A DNA stretch of 64,000 bases from Cryptomeria japonica (GCF_030272615.1 NC_081412.1:19569932-19633931); one strand, 5' to 3'. Shown: positions 36,150 through 48,743, counted from the stretch's first letter. Notes: a model not told the origin generated them from the letters alone. Made by a program: numbers and translations.

Positions 36150-36425
36150 GTGTTTTAGCGTTGTCATCCCCTAAACTAGTGGTTTTGTGTCGCTATAGCA
36201 CTATTGCGTAGTGGTTTTAGCGCTACTGCAAGGTTTAGCGCATTCGTGCAGTTGTTTTAGTGCGATTGTAGTTTTAGCGTGATTGAGTCAATCTTGTAGC
36301 ACTATTGTCCTAAACTGATGCTTTTGTGAAGTGGTTTTAGCGCTATTGGTTTTATAGCGCTAATGTGTAGTTGTTTTAGCGGTATGGTTAGCAGAATAGC
36401 GCTATTGTCTGAAAAATAGATGCCC
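36150..36425. repeat. Cluster of TTTTAGCGCTATTG-type motif
   Basis: At least ten occurrences of TTTAGCG, AGCGCTATTG or TAGCACTATTG lie in about 275 bp, on both orientations (gttttagcgctattg, tagcgctaatg, tttagcgcattcg, tttagtgcgattg, tagcactattg). The core TAGCGCTA is self-complementary and holds a CpG. Spacing is irregular. It lies about 270 bp upstream of the PMD pseudogene. Confidence 0.75.
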
Positions 36426-36696
36426 CAGTGTTAGAAAAATAATTTCCTGATGCTGATGGTGGATGGATGGATAGGTTAGTTCTTTTGAACCATCGCAGCC
36501 CCGTTGAGACTAGGTCATTACGATAAATGCCTGCTGTAGTCTAGGTTTACCATGATTGCTTACCTGTTGAGACCCGAAGATACTTGATCAGAGTATCTGC
36601 TGATAGTCTAGATTTAAACTTAAGAAAGTTTGAAACAAAACAACTGCTGATGATGCGGATGTGTGTGATGTGTAGGAAGATCTTTTCGTCTTACAG

Positions 36697-38644
36697 ATGC
36701 AGGAGACACATTCAGCTACGCAGTAGTTGAGAGATCGGTTGACGGAGGTTGAGATTGATTGCATTGCAACGACAGACCTTTATGATGTGATGTTCATGAC
36801 CATGATTCAGACGAATCATGGCTTGATGACAACATTAGCGGAACGGTGGCACAACGAGACTTGCACGTTCTATCTAACTATGGGGGAGATGACCGTGACA
36901 CTAGAGGATGTGTGGCAGATCTTGCACATCCCTATCCGAGGGGATCTGGTGACATACTATCGAGCGCTAGGGACTGCAGCAATAAAGAGGTTTTTTGATG
37001 AGGATGTTTACATTCATGATGGTTCGATCACATGGGAGGAGATAGTGGCATTATATGAGACATTACCAACAGTATTATGAGGCATTGTCGGGGGTTTGCT
37101 GTGCCCCGATCGACGATCGTATGGACTGGTTGTGGGTTTGGGCCAGGTTATTGAGCACATGATGACAAATGGGACCCGTTATGCATGAGGGTCATGTGTG
37201 CTTTCTCATTTATACAAAGAGCTGCATGAGGTGGTATATCGAGAGATGAGCTTGCTGGGAGTCGGGATCACATTGCTACATATCTGGGCATGGGAGCACT
37301 TGCCAGTGACATGGCTGGTCAGTTTGAGTTTTAGGGCAGTAGAACAATCCTATGTGTATATGTATGGAGGTATGATGAGCCAGACCCATTTGGGAAAGTT
37401 GGAGTGGTGGCAGCGGGCATTAGATGATTTAGATAGCGTGATATGGAGGCCCTATATTGAGCATGAGCTCTGGGAGGATGATGTAAAGGCTTTCCTTATG
37501 TATTTATGACATGGTACTTGATTGGTAGGACAACCTACAATATGGAGAGACAGGTACCTGGCAGGGTGATGAGGTAGTTCGGTCAGAGGTAGGGATTGCC
37601 GAGTGGATCAGGGGAGTATACACGAGTAGTATGGGAGAGATTCCAGTGGGGGTCAGTGTTAACATATGATCAGACCTTAGTGGAGTTCCAAACTTTATAG
37701 GCAAGACCGTGGCATATGAGGCCGGGGATGGTGGATGCTAGAGTGACAGAGGAGTATACACAGTATATGACTGCACATCCTATTACATGTATATCGGATC
37801 CAGTGGAGCTGATTCCAAAGTTTGAGGATAGGAGATAGAGACAGAGGAGGAGAGGAGGTCAAGGCCCTGTATTAGATGGACGAGGTAGAGGTGATAGAGG
37901 AGGAGGTGGTGGAGGAGGTGGTGATGGTGGATTTGGAGGTGAAGGAGGGGGTGGAGGTGGTGGCGGAGGATGTTTACAATGGAGAGGGAGAGGCAGGCAA
38001 CCATTGCAACTGTCACAGGGTCCTTTGATGCAGGGAGGGGTCAGATTAGGTGGTAGGGATATGGGGGAGGGAGAGGCACCTATGGATACGAGAGAGGGAG
38101 CCACTGGAGGAGGAGAGGGAGCTACAGGTGGGGAAGAGGATCCTATGGGGATGGGAGGGAGAGACCTGCGGGAGCACATGATGATATATTTGCAGACTCA
38201 ACTTATAGCAGCCGAGGCACAGGTGGAGGATATGGAGGAAGAGGTTGTAGCGAGAGATGATCAGTTGTTTGCATGGGAGTCAGAGTTGACAATAGTGAGG
38301 CGAGAGCGGGATGCTGCGATTGATAGGGTGATCCAGCTGCAGGAGAGAGTTCGGGCCATGGAGGGAGCACAGGGACAAGATGCGCCATTGAGTGCACTCT
38401 AGCGTGCAGGGGGAGAGATTGACTACTGGCGGGGTTTATATGAGCAGGCGGTGCCATCCAATCAGCGGGCACTGAGTTATACACAGATGCGTCAAGCAAG
38501 ATCAGAGCAGTCTCAGAGGTTGCAGAGTAGTGGTGGTGTTATGGGCCCTCCACGGCGAGGTAGTGCAGGGGGTAGTGGTGGAGCAGGGGGTAGTAGTGGA
38601 GCAGGTGGTGATGGTGGTGCAGCATCTGGCCAGAGTGCCATTTG
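36697..38644 (+). pseudogene. PMD/MAIN-like protein, broken copy
   Basis: Starting at the ATG at 36697 (MQETHSATQ then a TAG), the frame carries LAERWHNETCTFYLTMGEMT and VTLEDVWQILHIPIRG, hallmark of the plant mobile domain (PF10536, MAIN/MAIL family). After a broken stretch (37080-37197) comes LYKELHEVVYREMSLLGVGI and LLHIWAWEHLPV. Near 37495 the frame shifts, then reads FMTWYLIGRTTYNMERQVPG and WHMRPGMVDARVTEEYTQYM. A glycine/arginine-rich part (about 37855-38000), a coiled coil (about 38200-38390) and the tail YWRGLYEQAVPSNQRA follow. MAIN-like proteins act in genome maintenance and silencing; PMD genes are also spread by transposons. Several stops fit CAG to TAG. Not functional. Confidence 0.8.
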
Positions 38645-39499
38645 AGATAGCTTTATGTATTTTATTACATTGTCATTTTAGACTGTGACTTGGATGGCTC
38701 TTTGTCAGTTTTAAAGAAATCCAACTGTGGTAGATTCTCTTACCCCCAATCTATCAAGTGTGGGTATATGAGGCAAATAGATTCTAGTTCTGAAGTTGTC
38801 ACATGAGCGGGTGTTATGCTTATTTCTATTGATGTACTTGAAGAGGATGATGAAGTCAACTAGATGTTGATCTCATTATCTGGTGTTATGCGTGTGCATG
38901 AAGAAGATGATGAAACAATCTGGGTGTTGATTTCATTAGCTGGTGCCATGCTTGTTTCTGTCACCACTTTGGCATATTTCTCCATCTCCAAGCAAAGGAT
39001 TGAATGCGTTTTCCTTGATCTGCTCAATCAAGCTTCCTACCCTCTCACGGTATGAAGCTTCCTGTTCAACAATTAAACCATCAAACCAGGTTAAGTCAAA
39101 ACAGAAGAATGGAGATTGAGGTTGCAGATAAATCAAAACAGAACCGAATCTGAATGGATTGCAGATAAATCAAAATGAATGAATGAATGAGCAATTAAAC
39201 AATTAAAGAGAGACACCCACATACCCATATGACGATGAAAGGGATTGGAGGAAATCGTCGTGCCAAACATTGGCATGATATTTGGCCATCCTTCGATCCA
39301 CCGATTTCTCATCCTCTGAATTTTGACAACTTCGATCCACCAATTTCTCATTCTCTGAAATTTGACAAGTTGCTACTGCAGCCATTCTTTGTTTCAAATT
39401 TGAAACGCTTGGAATAGTAATAATAGAGAGTATGAGAGTGCAGAAAAGAACAAAGGTATTAAATAGGTAGAGAGTGTCGTCTGAGACAAAGATGGAGAT
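38645..39499. other. Non-coding stretch with short tandem duplications
   Basis: At about 38800-38960 a ~60-72-bp segment containing GATGATGAA and TGTTGAT.TCATTA.CTGGTG is repeated with divergence. At 39291-39369 a 39-bp unit starting CTTCGATCCACC is present twice in tandem. No protein is supported. Confidence 0.5.
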
Positions 39500-40085
39500 G
39501 GAGAGTCGTGTCAATGTTCAACGCTCGTGGTCATTTAGCTGCCAAATTTTAATGAAGAAATTTCAGTCGTCGTCATTTAGCAGCGAAATTTCAATGAAAG
39601 GTATTTCACTCGTGGTCATTCAGCGGTTTAATTTTTTTTGTTCTTTTGTGCTAATCAATCAAAGTGGGGGAAATTTTAGGGCATCGTAATGAGTGAATTT
39701 TAATGAAGTGGGGTTTTAATAATTAAATTTAAGAAAAAAAATATTGATCATGTATTAATTTTAAATTAGCACTCAATGAGGGCTAGTAGTTCTAGTCATT
39801 GTGGTATTATATGAATTGAAGAGTATCTTAAAATAGTTATCCACTTCGAAGCATATCTTTGCAAAGGAAAATCTTTCTATCTTTAGATGATAAGATTCTA
39901 TATCTAGAGATCAAGTGTCTATGTATTCAACTCAATCCAATTCAATTAGTGTAGGATATGTACCAACCATAGTTTTGAGCATCGAGAGTATCCTAGAGAT
40001 ACTTGTGTAGTGGTTTCTTCGAATTTGAACTTAATCTTTTTGTAAAGGATTCATCCACCAATTTCTCATTTTTAGAAATTTGACA
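39500..40085. repeat. Dispersed repeat, copy related to 19040-20020
   Basis: It shares GGGGAAATTTTAGGGCAT-type, CTATATCTAGAGATCAAGTG and GTACCAACCATAGTTTTGAG blocks with the copies at 19040-19640 and 19905-20020. In it, CGTGGTCATTTAGC.GCC and AAATTTCAATGAA also recur locally three times (39525-39640). Class unknown. Confidence 0.6.
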
Positions 40086-40089
40086 AGTA

Positions 40090-40724
40090 TGATCTATTGT
40101 AGCATAATATGCATGTGATCCAATTTGATGAGGATGACTCTGTGTACTAATATTTTTATCATCCTTTCAGCCTCAATGAAATTGTATACTTGTTATTTTA
40201 TAGAGAGAATAGCTCCATGGTCATTCATGCACAAAGTAATATAATGGTTCATTAGGTGAAATCAAAATCCTAAATATGGTAATCATAATTGATAGGGGGC
40301 ATTTCCTTTCTCAATTACAACTTGAATAGTGTGTTTTGTCATAGTGAGTTGTTTCCTTGATTTTCAAGGTGTTATTATGATGCTTTATATCTCAGTTTAA
40401 AGTTGGCAATTGCTATGGTCCATTAAAGTGCTTGTCTCACCCCAAACTATGTTGAATGTAATTAACTCAAGTATTTTGAGACTTGTGTGTGCTTATATGT
40501 ATGCATGCTTGTGCATTTGTCAATTAGTTATCCTAGTTCTATTAAGTTCTAGAGTGGCTGAGTGATGGATTCCATGTTTTTTTTTAATTAACAAAAAAAA
40601 TTAGTTATGAAATTTCTTAATGGTAGAAGCCCTACTCCAAACAAATGGCTTGAAAACTGGTGAAGGGACACCCACCTCAACAAAACCAATATGAAATTGA
40701 ATACCTCATATTACTAGTGGATAG
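40090..40724 (+). repeat. Repeat R, third copy, left part
   Basis: It aligns with 30190-30815 and 31027-31420, through CTTGTCTCACCCCAAACTAT and GTAGAAGCCCTACTCC to ACTAGTGGATAG. It stops exactly at 40724, where element A begins, and the missing remainder is found at 53053. Confidence 0.85.
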
Positions 40725-40750
40725 GGGTAAACGTACAAAGTTGGGTCCCA
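40725..40750 (+). repeat. Element A left terminal inverted repeat
   Basis: GGGTAAACGTACAAAGTTGG then GTCCCA. It pairs with the inverted right end (53027-53052), which reads GGGTGGCTGCAAGAAGTTGA then GTCCCA. The AAGTTG.GTCCCA part is the best conserved. Confidence 0.75.
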
Positions 40751-40789
40751 ATCCCGTGGAAGTCCGCGAGTTGGGAAATGAGCCCGCCA

Positions 40790-41002
40790 GAAACGGGTGC
40801 CCGATTTTTACAAATCGGGCACCCGTTTAGCTTCGGGTGCCTGAGCCATTAAAAAACGAGCGTCCGTTTAGCAACGGGTGCCCGAAGCTAAACGAATGCC
40901 CATTTTTGAAATGTATTTATTTATTTTTTTAAACCATTTTCCATCATTTTTACTGTTTGGAAAATGGGCAGGCATTTCTGAGGAGCACGGGTACCCATTT
41001 TT
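40790..41002. repeat. GGGTGCCCG motif array, left end of element A
   Basis: Six copies or near-copies of AAACGGGTGCCCG and its complement CGGGCACCCGTTT lie between 40790 and 40918. They include the palindrome-like AAATCGGGCACCCGTTT. One more, GCACGGGTACCCATTTTT, lies at about 40987. The array is 65-193 bp from the transposon end (core part), at the 3' side of the transposase gene. Confidence 0.85.
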
Positions 41003-41254
41003 TTCACCTTAGCTGACCCCCTAGACCATTTTTACCTCCTTCCAGGTATTTAGTTTTATTTTTTTATATTCTATTTTATTTATTTTAATTGTTTTTCATA
41101 AAAAAATGTTAATGTATTGTCATTTTTTAATTTTTATGTTTTAAAGTTTGAAAACTGTCTTTTATTTCATGTTTAAAATAGTTTTCAGTTTTCAAATATT
41201 GCAAAAAACATGAATAATAAAAACCGTAGGAAAAAAACAAAAAAAAAAACGTAA

Positions 41255-41435
41255 ACAAACAATAAACATTAGATGCAAAAAACAGACAATAAACCCTGAA
41301 CAGAAAAACAAACAATAAACATTAGACGCAAAAAACAGACAATAAACCCTGAATAGAAAAATGAACAATAAACATTAGATGCAAAAAACAAACAATAAAC
41401 CTTGAACAGAAAAACAAACACTAAACCCTAAATAG
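41255..41435. repeat. 53-bp tandem repeat, about 3.3 copies
   Basis: AATAAACATTAGATGCAAAA begins at 41261, 41314 and 41367, a 53-bp period. Units differ by a few bases. They are A-rich on the plus strand and non-coding. Confidence 0.85.
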
Positions 41436-41482
41436 AAAAAAACGAACAAGTCCTAGGAGAAATTTGACTATCTTGGTTGATT

Positions 41483-41505
41483 AACCCTAAACCCTAAACC
41501 CTAAA
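41483..41505. repeat. Short interstitial telomeric repeat
   Basis: AACCCTAAACCCTAAACCCT then AAA: three units of CCCTAAA, the complement of the plant telomere repeat TTTAGGG. It lies inside element A, next to the 53-bp repeat whose units also contain ACCCTGAA/ACCCTAAA-like pieces. Confidence 0.9.
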
Positions 41506-41509
41506 TTAT

Positions 41510-44083
41510 AATCTTTAATTATAATCTTTAATTAAAACCCTAAACATTGGATTAAGATTCAATAACTTGGCAATATACCATGATTCCTAGCTCAAGAAAA
41601 CATTTAGAGTAACATGTATGTTATCAACCACCTTAAGCATTCGTAATGGCAGCTATATTTAGTGTAAGAAATTTTAACATTTTCATGTCCTAAGCAATTG
41701 AGTTGGACACCATGGATTAATGTTCCTTAACTATTATTGAGGTTTGATAAGGATTCTATTAAAGAGAATTATAAGCTTTAAATAAATGGTTTTAATTTCA
41801 TTAGATTAGTGTTTATTTTGTAGAATACTAATTTAATGGATTATTAATAAAGGTGGTGCTATAACATTTGAAGGAGTGTTATTGGTGCTTATGGTATTAA
41901 ATGGTGCTTAGTGATCAGTGTTTTTCCTAGCAGTGTTGTATCAAATGGAACATATATTTAGTTTTTGATCGGAGCTTTTAGAGTTAAATTTAGTTTTTTT
42001 TTTGTTATAGGAGAGTGTACTTTTCCATTGGATTGGATGATAAGTATAATAAACATAGAGAAAGGAAAAGATCAAAAACTCTATAATAATTTATTTTACA
42101 AAAGGTTTAACCAAATCTTTATTTACAAATCAAAATAAACTCTAGGATTCATGAAAGTTGCACTAGAAGAGACAAGTATGGAGGTAGGTAACATCACAAA
42201 AAATTTTATCTAAGAGGGGTTTTTCTTCAACCTAATTATGTTCATTATTAATGTAGGCTTATGAAAATGGATCTTAAGACTCCTTTTAATTATGGACATG
42301 AAAATTGTTAAGGTAGAATCAAGGTAGGGTTGTCTAAGAAATGTTTGTTGATTGCTCAAAAGGATTGGACTTAGTGACCTACTTGCCTCAAATGGAAAGC
42401 AAGAAAGTATAAATAGAAGGTGTACATCAAGAGTTTGAGGTATTGCAATCTTATTGTAGCAATATTAGTAAAGTGTTGGTTGGTTTGCAAAATGCACATG
42501 AAAATAGTAGAGTGTGTGTTGGAGGTGAATGTATTATATTATGTGAAAGCATTAATTGAAATAGTAAAATAAGAACCAACAAGAAGGGAGAGTTGAGGGT
42601 GGTGTCTATATAGGGTAGATGAGTTATGTATTCTAATATATGACAAATTTTCTTGGATAGGTTTCATTATAAACCCCACCAAATTACTTAAAAATTTACA
42701 CGTCTATATAAATTTATTTTGCCAAGTATATATGTGTATGTATCATTTTACATTTAGAATGAATTGATTCTAAATTTTTTATGATAATTGCTTGTATTTC
42801 ATTACCAAATGTTTATTCTAATTGATATAATTGATGTAAATAATTAAAATATATTTTGAAAATTACTTAATATGTAAATAAAAGTTGATCTTAAGTAAAT
42901 AAATTATTTAATATGATATAATTAATTTCCTCTTAGGTATCACCATCGAAGGGTATGTGATCTTCATCTACAAAGGGAATTAAACAATCTACAATAGGAT
43001 CCTCTAGGAATGGAGAGATATGAGGGTCTTCATGGATCTCCTAAAGTCTATTCCAAAGTGTGTGGGGGAAATCAATATCCAATGCAATACACATAGAATC
43101 ATGATCTTGATACTAGATCAATTCACTCCTACATGGTCAATGATGTTACACCAAGATTATATATTTTCTAGTGTTTATAGTTTAGGTATGACTCCATACA
43201 TAAAAGGAAAATGATTACACCACCTAAAACTTATGAAGATACCATTTTACAAAAGAATCATAATTATCCCTTTCTAATTTTACCACAAAAGGATGAATAG
43301 AGAAACCTATGATACCTCCTCAAATAAAACCTAAAAAAATCAATAAAATCAATACATATAAAACATATCAAACAAATTCATCTCATGTAATATGGTCATT
43401 TTCAAGTGCCAAGATGTCCAAGTAAATGACTAGAATGTGAAATCACAAAAAATGGTCATTTATTCAAGCTTCAACTTAGTGTAGTACTACTAGTTGCAAT
43501 CACTAAATCATCCAATGATTCTAGAAAAGAACACAACAAAGTAGTACATGTATTGACAAGTTCATAGATATAACTTATGACTTTAACTTGTGATTATTTT
43601 TATGATTTTGATGAAACTTATACTAATTCATCTTTAGATGTTAAAAAGTATTGTTTGAGTTGCATGGGCATTATGATGCTTTATGTTGTAGAATTTTTCT
43701 TACACTTTGATTTAAGTGGATAATATTTCTTAAATGGTGCTTATTATTACCCACCTATTAATAATATTATAGATCTATGTGAGTTTCCTTTTTTTATGTT
43801 TAAGTTGCTAAATTGTATTTAATTATAAGTTTTTTTGGAAGGTGAAATGTAAATTAAATAGTTTGTAATTGTAAATTTTCAAGTTTGTAAATTTTCATGT
43901 TTGTAATTGTAATTATAAATTTTCATGTTTGTAATTGTAATTGTAAATTTTCATGTTTGTATATATATGCAGATTATTTTCACATGATGGATACAAATTT
44001 ATTTGTATAATTTACAGTGCAATATTAAACTCCTTATATATACACATATGAACCATAATATGAGTCAATTTTTTTTTGAACAG
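41510..44083. other. Element A interior, AT-rich, no gene assigned
   Basis: I see no coding frame with support. Some earlier exons of the plus-strand gene at 44084-45081 could lie here but cannot be recognised. At 43860-43980 TTTCATGTTTGTAATTGTAA recurs three times as a short local repeat. Confidence 0.4.
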
Positions 44084-44531
44084 AGGATGGATCATACCAC
44101 ATCATTGAGGAACTGACAACATGTTATCTCAATACCTAGAGATGTTGGTACCCCATTTACGGTATGCACTTTCATCTAGATACATTGTATTGATATGTAC
44201 ATTTAAAATAAACAATTAATTTTTTAATGTAATGATTTACATATGATATGATTTTTCAATTTTGTAGGGTGCTTCATGTAGCATTGAGGTGGGTAATTCT
44301 TCACATGACCCATGGATCACTGAGGCTCAGCCTCATATACCACTAGTATGTTTTTCATCCATTAATTTGAAGTGTTTACATGCTTACTAATTTAAGTACA
44401 ACTTTGATTCATGTTCATTATTTTTTACAATTGTAGGTTTCTGGATTGTTTGATGGCACATCACATGTATGCCTTCGACCATCAGTTACTTTGCCTGCAT
44501 CACATGTATGCTTTTTTGTAATAATCTTGTA

Positions 44532-44569
<38 letters not shown>

Positions 44570-45081
44570 TATGTATATATACAAGTTTGATTCATGCTTT
44601 ATATATGTTGTTCAGGTCCACACCACTACCAATATTGGTACGGCTATGGGGTTGAGCCAGATGCAACCATCGACATTATCATTTGAGGCATGATGATTAC
44701 AAAAATAATTTCTAATTTGTTTATACTGTGTACCTAGGTTTTATAGGGATTATCAAAATTGATGTACAATGTTTTTTTTTGCAGGACTTGACTACGACCA
44801 CTTTTCTTGTTCATGATAGTGGACCTCCACATACTAGTGAGGGCATTGTAGAGCACGGTCGTATGGTAATTTATTTTAAATTTTTTTGTATTTAATTACG
44901 TTATAAGTGAATTATGCAAGTAACTTCTTCTCATGTAAAATCTTTTAATAATGTACAGGAGGGTGCAGACACTAATACTGCATAGGAGGGTGGAGTCACT
45001 GATACTGCATAGGAGGGTAGAGACACTGATATTGCACAGACACAGTATGGTGCATCTCAGGACCACGTATCGACTTATTAA
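44084..45081 (+). pseudogene. Element A second gene: small phase-0 exons, product unknown
   Basis: Six segments are each preceded by an AG acceptor in a T-rich context and, except the fourth, followed by a GT donor: 44084-44161, 44268-44345, 44437-44505, 44616-44687, 44785-44865, 44959-45081. The first five lengths (78, 78, 69, 72, 81) are multiples of three and all join in frame. The encoded pieces are Ser/Thr-rich (for example GASCSIEVGNSSHDPW, GTAMGLSQMQPSTLSF, EGADTNTA), with a TDTA.EG repeat in the last exon. Exon 4 ends at a GC instead of GT. One TGA in exon 1 and two TAGs in exon 6 break it. It points toward the transposase gene (tail to tail). No domain recognised. Confidence 0.55.
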
Positions 45082-45730
45082 TTATAAATGAATCTCATAG
45101 AGGAATCATGATTTTCATGATTATATAAAAGGATTATTAATTATAAATGAATCTCATAGAGGAATCCAATAGATTGATGGAACTAAGGCTAACCAAATTA
45201 TTAGGAAGCTACAAACATAGTATCGACTTTCCTCTTAAGTTGACCACACTACTTTACTAGTGTATTGATGGTTTATTAGTGTGGATAGTAGTGGTGTGAA
45301 AAGCATGGACTTCATGGTACTAAAATTAAAAAGTACACTATAAATATAGATTTGTCATACAATGATAAATATAGAGTCAGGTCATATTTAAGACATAATT
45401 CTATCTTTGAACTTACAATTAATCTATGAAGAGATTACAATAAAATAAATATATCATAAAAAATTAGAATTCAATTGTAACACAATTACAATGTGCACAA
45501 AATAACATTAAGAAGAAGATAACTAATACAATGTTGTTTATGAAACCAAAATTGTATCAAATGTAGACAACTACAATGTTAAAGGGACAAAGAAAAACAA
45601 TTATCATGATTAATTATAAAAGAGTTCACACAAGTAACACAAACTTACATGCATATAAATTTGATTCAACCTAATGTACCATCTGCATCCTCTCTCTTCT
45701 GCAATGCATCTATGATTGCCTCATGCTCTT
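45082..45730. other. Spacer between the two genes of element A
   Basis: AT-rich. A direct repeat of TTATTAATTATAAATGAATC with CTCATAGAGGAATC occurs at about 45075 and 45131. The 3' ends of both genes face each other here. Confidence 0.5.
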
Positions 45731-48411
45731 CTACTGAAAGTGTCCACAATACCTTATTAGCAGGTCCACCTTTGTATCTTTCCAATTTGATGTTTGTTGC
45801 CACCACCAAATGAGAATAGTGTATAATCTTCTTTCTGATTGGTAGTCTTCATAAGCTGGTAAACCATTCCTTCTTGCTAAGTATTTGCGTAGCCATGTAC
45901 CAACCACCACAACAGACCCAACTGGATACTGAAAATCATCATCATCTACTTGATCACATATCAACTTTTTCTTAGGTTCTACATGTCTAGCTAGCCAATA
46001 CTCAACCTGCTCATCATTATCCTCAGGTGCAACAATAGCATACACATGTCCTATAAAACAAATTTAAGTACAATGTGTAGAAATAAAACTTGTTAGAATC
46101 TATAATTCAAATATGTAATCATAAATTATATGACAATACATAAAAATATATAATTTAAAGTTATAAACAATAAATTGAATTAAATTACCAGGTTGTATGA
46201 GGTCTGAAACACGATCATAATCTTTTGATGCAAATGCATGATCGGAGTCTTCATTTCTTCTAACATCTTCATATTGTGTCTCAGTAGGTCTTAAGGATTT
46301 GTGTTGCCATTCTTCGACCCATTCCATATTCTCGCATTCTTCCCATTCACCTGCAACACAAAATTGACAAAAACATGCGAGCTCTCTAGTCCATATAGTC
46401 CAAGTGTTAGAATTAGAACTCTTAAATGAATGCCATCTAGCTGACCCATTTATTGTATCACAATCATATCTTGGAAGGATAATCTCCTCTTTAACTAGCC
46501 AGAAGAAACATCTAATTGTAGAGTTCTGACTTGATCCTGTGGATAAATTTGCACTACACCAATCCACAATTGCACTTGCATTTTTATATTTAGCCTTTTC
46601 CTCGAATTTGAGTTGCTCTCTGCAAAGGGCTTTCTTAACACATGCACCGACACCATCATGTTCTCCTTTCCCATGTCCAGCCTCAAAAAAACTCCAAATG
46701 TGTTTGATATTAGTTTTCTTATGAATCCTACTCAACCAATATAACATTCTAGCTTTCTTGAATTGCCCTATGCAATTATCAAACCATATTAGATGTCGTG
46801 TCATCTGAATTTCTATCTCCCTCAAATTCTGAAAAAAGGTCTTGAAGCAAAACTGGACAAACTCAGATGAGTGTAATTTATTATCACTCATATAGAAATG
46901 GTACTCTCTCAAAATTTTGTGATCCTCTTGTGTACTATCTGGTGCATGCCTATAGACAATATGGACAAAAATTGATACTTGCATTGGATTGTAGTGTTGT
47001 GATTGTACCTCATCTTGTGGTGCAAGCGTGTAGTTCTCTACAAAGTCAATAACCGAAAGTATACTACCAACAGGAAATGTATCCTTACATATTCTAAATT
47101 GACCATCGAGCCATCTAGCATTTTGAGTGTGTTTAACATATTTAGGTATGATGTTACTCTTGAATTCATTTATAAATGCATGAACACTAACTTTTTCAGT
47201 GATTAGATCACATCGTTTTCCAACCTTTCCATCCTTTAGTGGATACTCAATAGTTTTAAATCTTTTAACATCAATTAATTGTTGTCCAAAATCATTTGAA
47301 AGATTTTCATGCAAACATTCATCCAACAATGCAAGATTGCCACATATATCACATACACCAGAAACACATGCATTAAAAAGGAAATTTTGTTCATTTAGTG
47401 GGTTACAAAACAAACTTGAAATAAACTCCTTTATAGTTTCAAGTGGTATATTTATACCACATTCTTGGAACATTCCATTACTATGCATGGTAACACGTAT
47501 ATATCGAAATACATCATAATGGTAGTGAAATTGAACATGAGTTTTGCAACAACATGTGACTCTTTCCTTGTTAATTCGAACATACCAAGGTTTACATTTT
47601 TCAAAAGACCTTTGACAAATGCTAATAGTCAACACCTTATCATCCAATTTTTTTTTATACAATTTAGTTTGAGTCATGTCCAATAGGTGTTTTGGATGTG
47701 GATCATGAATTTTTGACCCAACTCTTAATTTAAGAACATCTCTAACATTAGGTGATACTCTCGTATTATCATGCCATAATTTTTCAATCAAATTTTTTAC
47801 TTCACCAGTAAGTTTCATATCAGACCTTGGTAGTCTACCACTAAAAGTCCACAATTTGTTTGCTGGATCACTTTCAAAATTAACTCTCCTTTTTACAGCT
47901 CTTGACAAAGTTTTGCGATGAATATTAAGCTATCCACTTATGTTACTCATCATTCTTTTATTAGAAGTTGTTTGGCTTACTAAAGCTATTGTTATTGCCC
48001 GTCGTACCGCATTTTTATCTTTAGAAAGACTTTTCTTTCCAATTGTATCAAAGGCGCTAGCAACAGTCGATACAACTTGATTTAAAGACTCCTCCTTATT
48101 CTTGGGTTTGACATAAAAGCCTAACTTCTTCATCACTTTTCGCATTTTAGTCATTTTAATTAGTTGTACCATTAATTGACATTGAAACTCAAATTTCTTA
48201 TTATAAAAAAAATGTCTAAACAATCTATTTGCATGTGTCCTAATATGTCTCCATGAAACCAAGCCAGTAAGGTTGTCTAGTACATCACTTTTAATTTCAA
48301 AATTTTCATTCATTTGATTATCATTCAAACATGTTTCATTTTCAATTGGTGTTTCCATGTCTACATGCACATTATTGGTTTTAGTTGTAGGTGGATTTTC
48401 AATTTCATTTG

Positions 48412-48730
48412 TGTTAGAGTAAAGGTTTTAATTTAATCATGTTGATTAAATTACCTTTATTCCTCTCTTAAGATTTCACTTTAGTTTGCATTTGTGACAT
48501 TTAATAATTATATTAATTATTAAATGTCTACCTATTAGGGTTTCTTTTAGGGTTGCACAATATCCTTTTATAAGGATTCATCATTGTAATTTATCTCTCT
48601 CTTGGATGAATACATTTTTCAGCTTTCAGAGCACCCTTGCTTGTTTGTCTCCATCTCTTCTTTCTGTGACAGGTTATTTGCATGCAGGGGATCTTCGGGG
48701 TCTGTGAAGTTGGCTTTCTCAACTTCTACA
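48412..48730 (+). repeat. Copia 5' LTR
   Basis: Begins TGTTAGAGTAAAGG and ends CTTCTACA. An inverted repeat near its start (TTTAATTTAATCA and TGATTAAATTACC) and a TAATAATTATATTAATTATT palindrome lie in the U3 part. TATCCTTTTATAAGG near 48561 is a plausible TATA region. It looks identical to the 3' LTR. Confidence 0.95.
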
Positions 48731-48743
48731 TGGTATCAGAGCT
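48731..48743 (+). other. Primer-binding site (initiator Met tRNA type)
   Basis: TGGTATCAGAGCT follows the LTR directly. It is complementary to the 3' end of plant initiator methionine tRNA, the usual primer of copia elements. Confidence 0.95.

Noticed and set aside
37859-38179. Proline-rich minus-strand frame
   Set aside because: It is the antisense shadow of the glycine/arginine-rich part of the PMD pseudogene on the plus strand.
36697-38644. Functional host MAIN-like gene
   Set aside because: It has an early TAG, further stops and at least one frameshift near 37495, and no introns typical of the host gene are seen.
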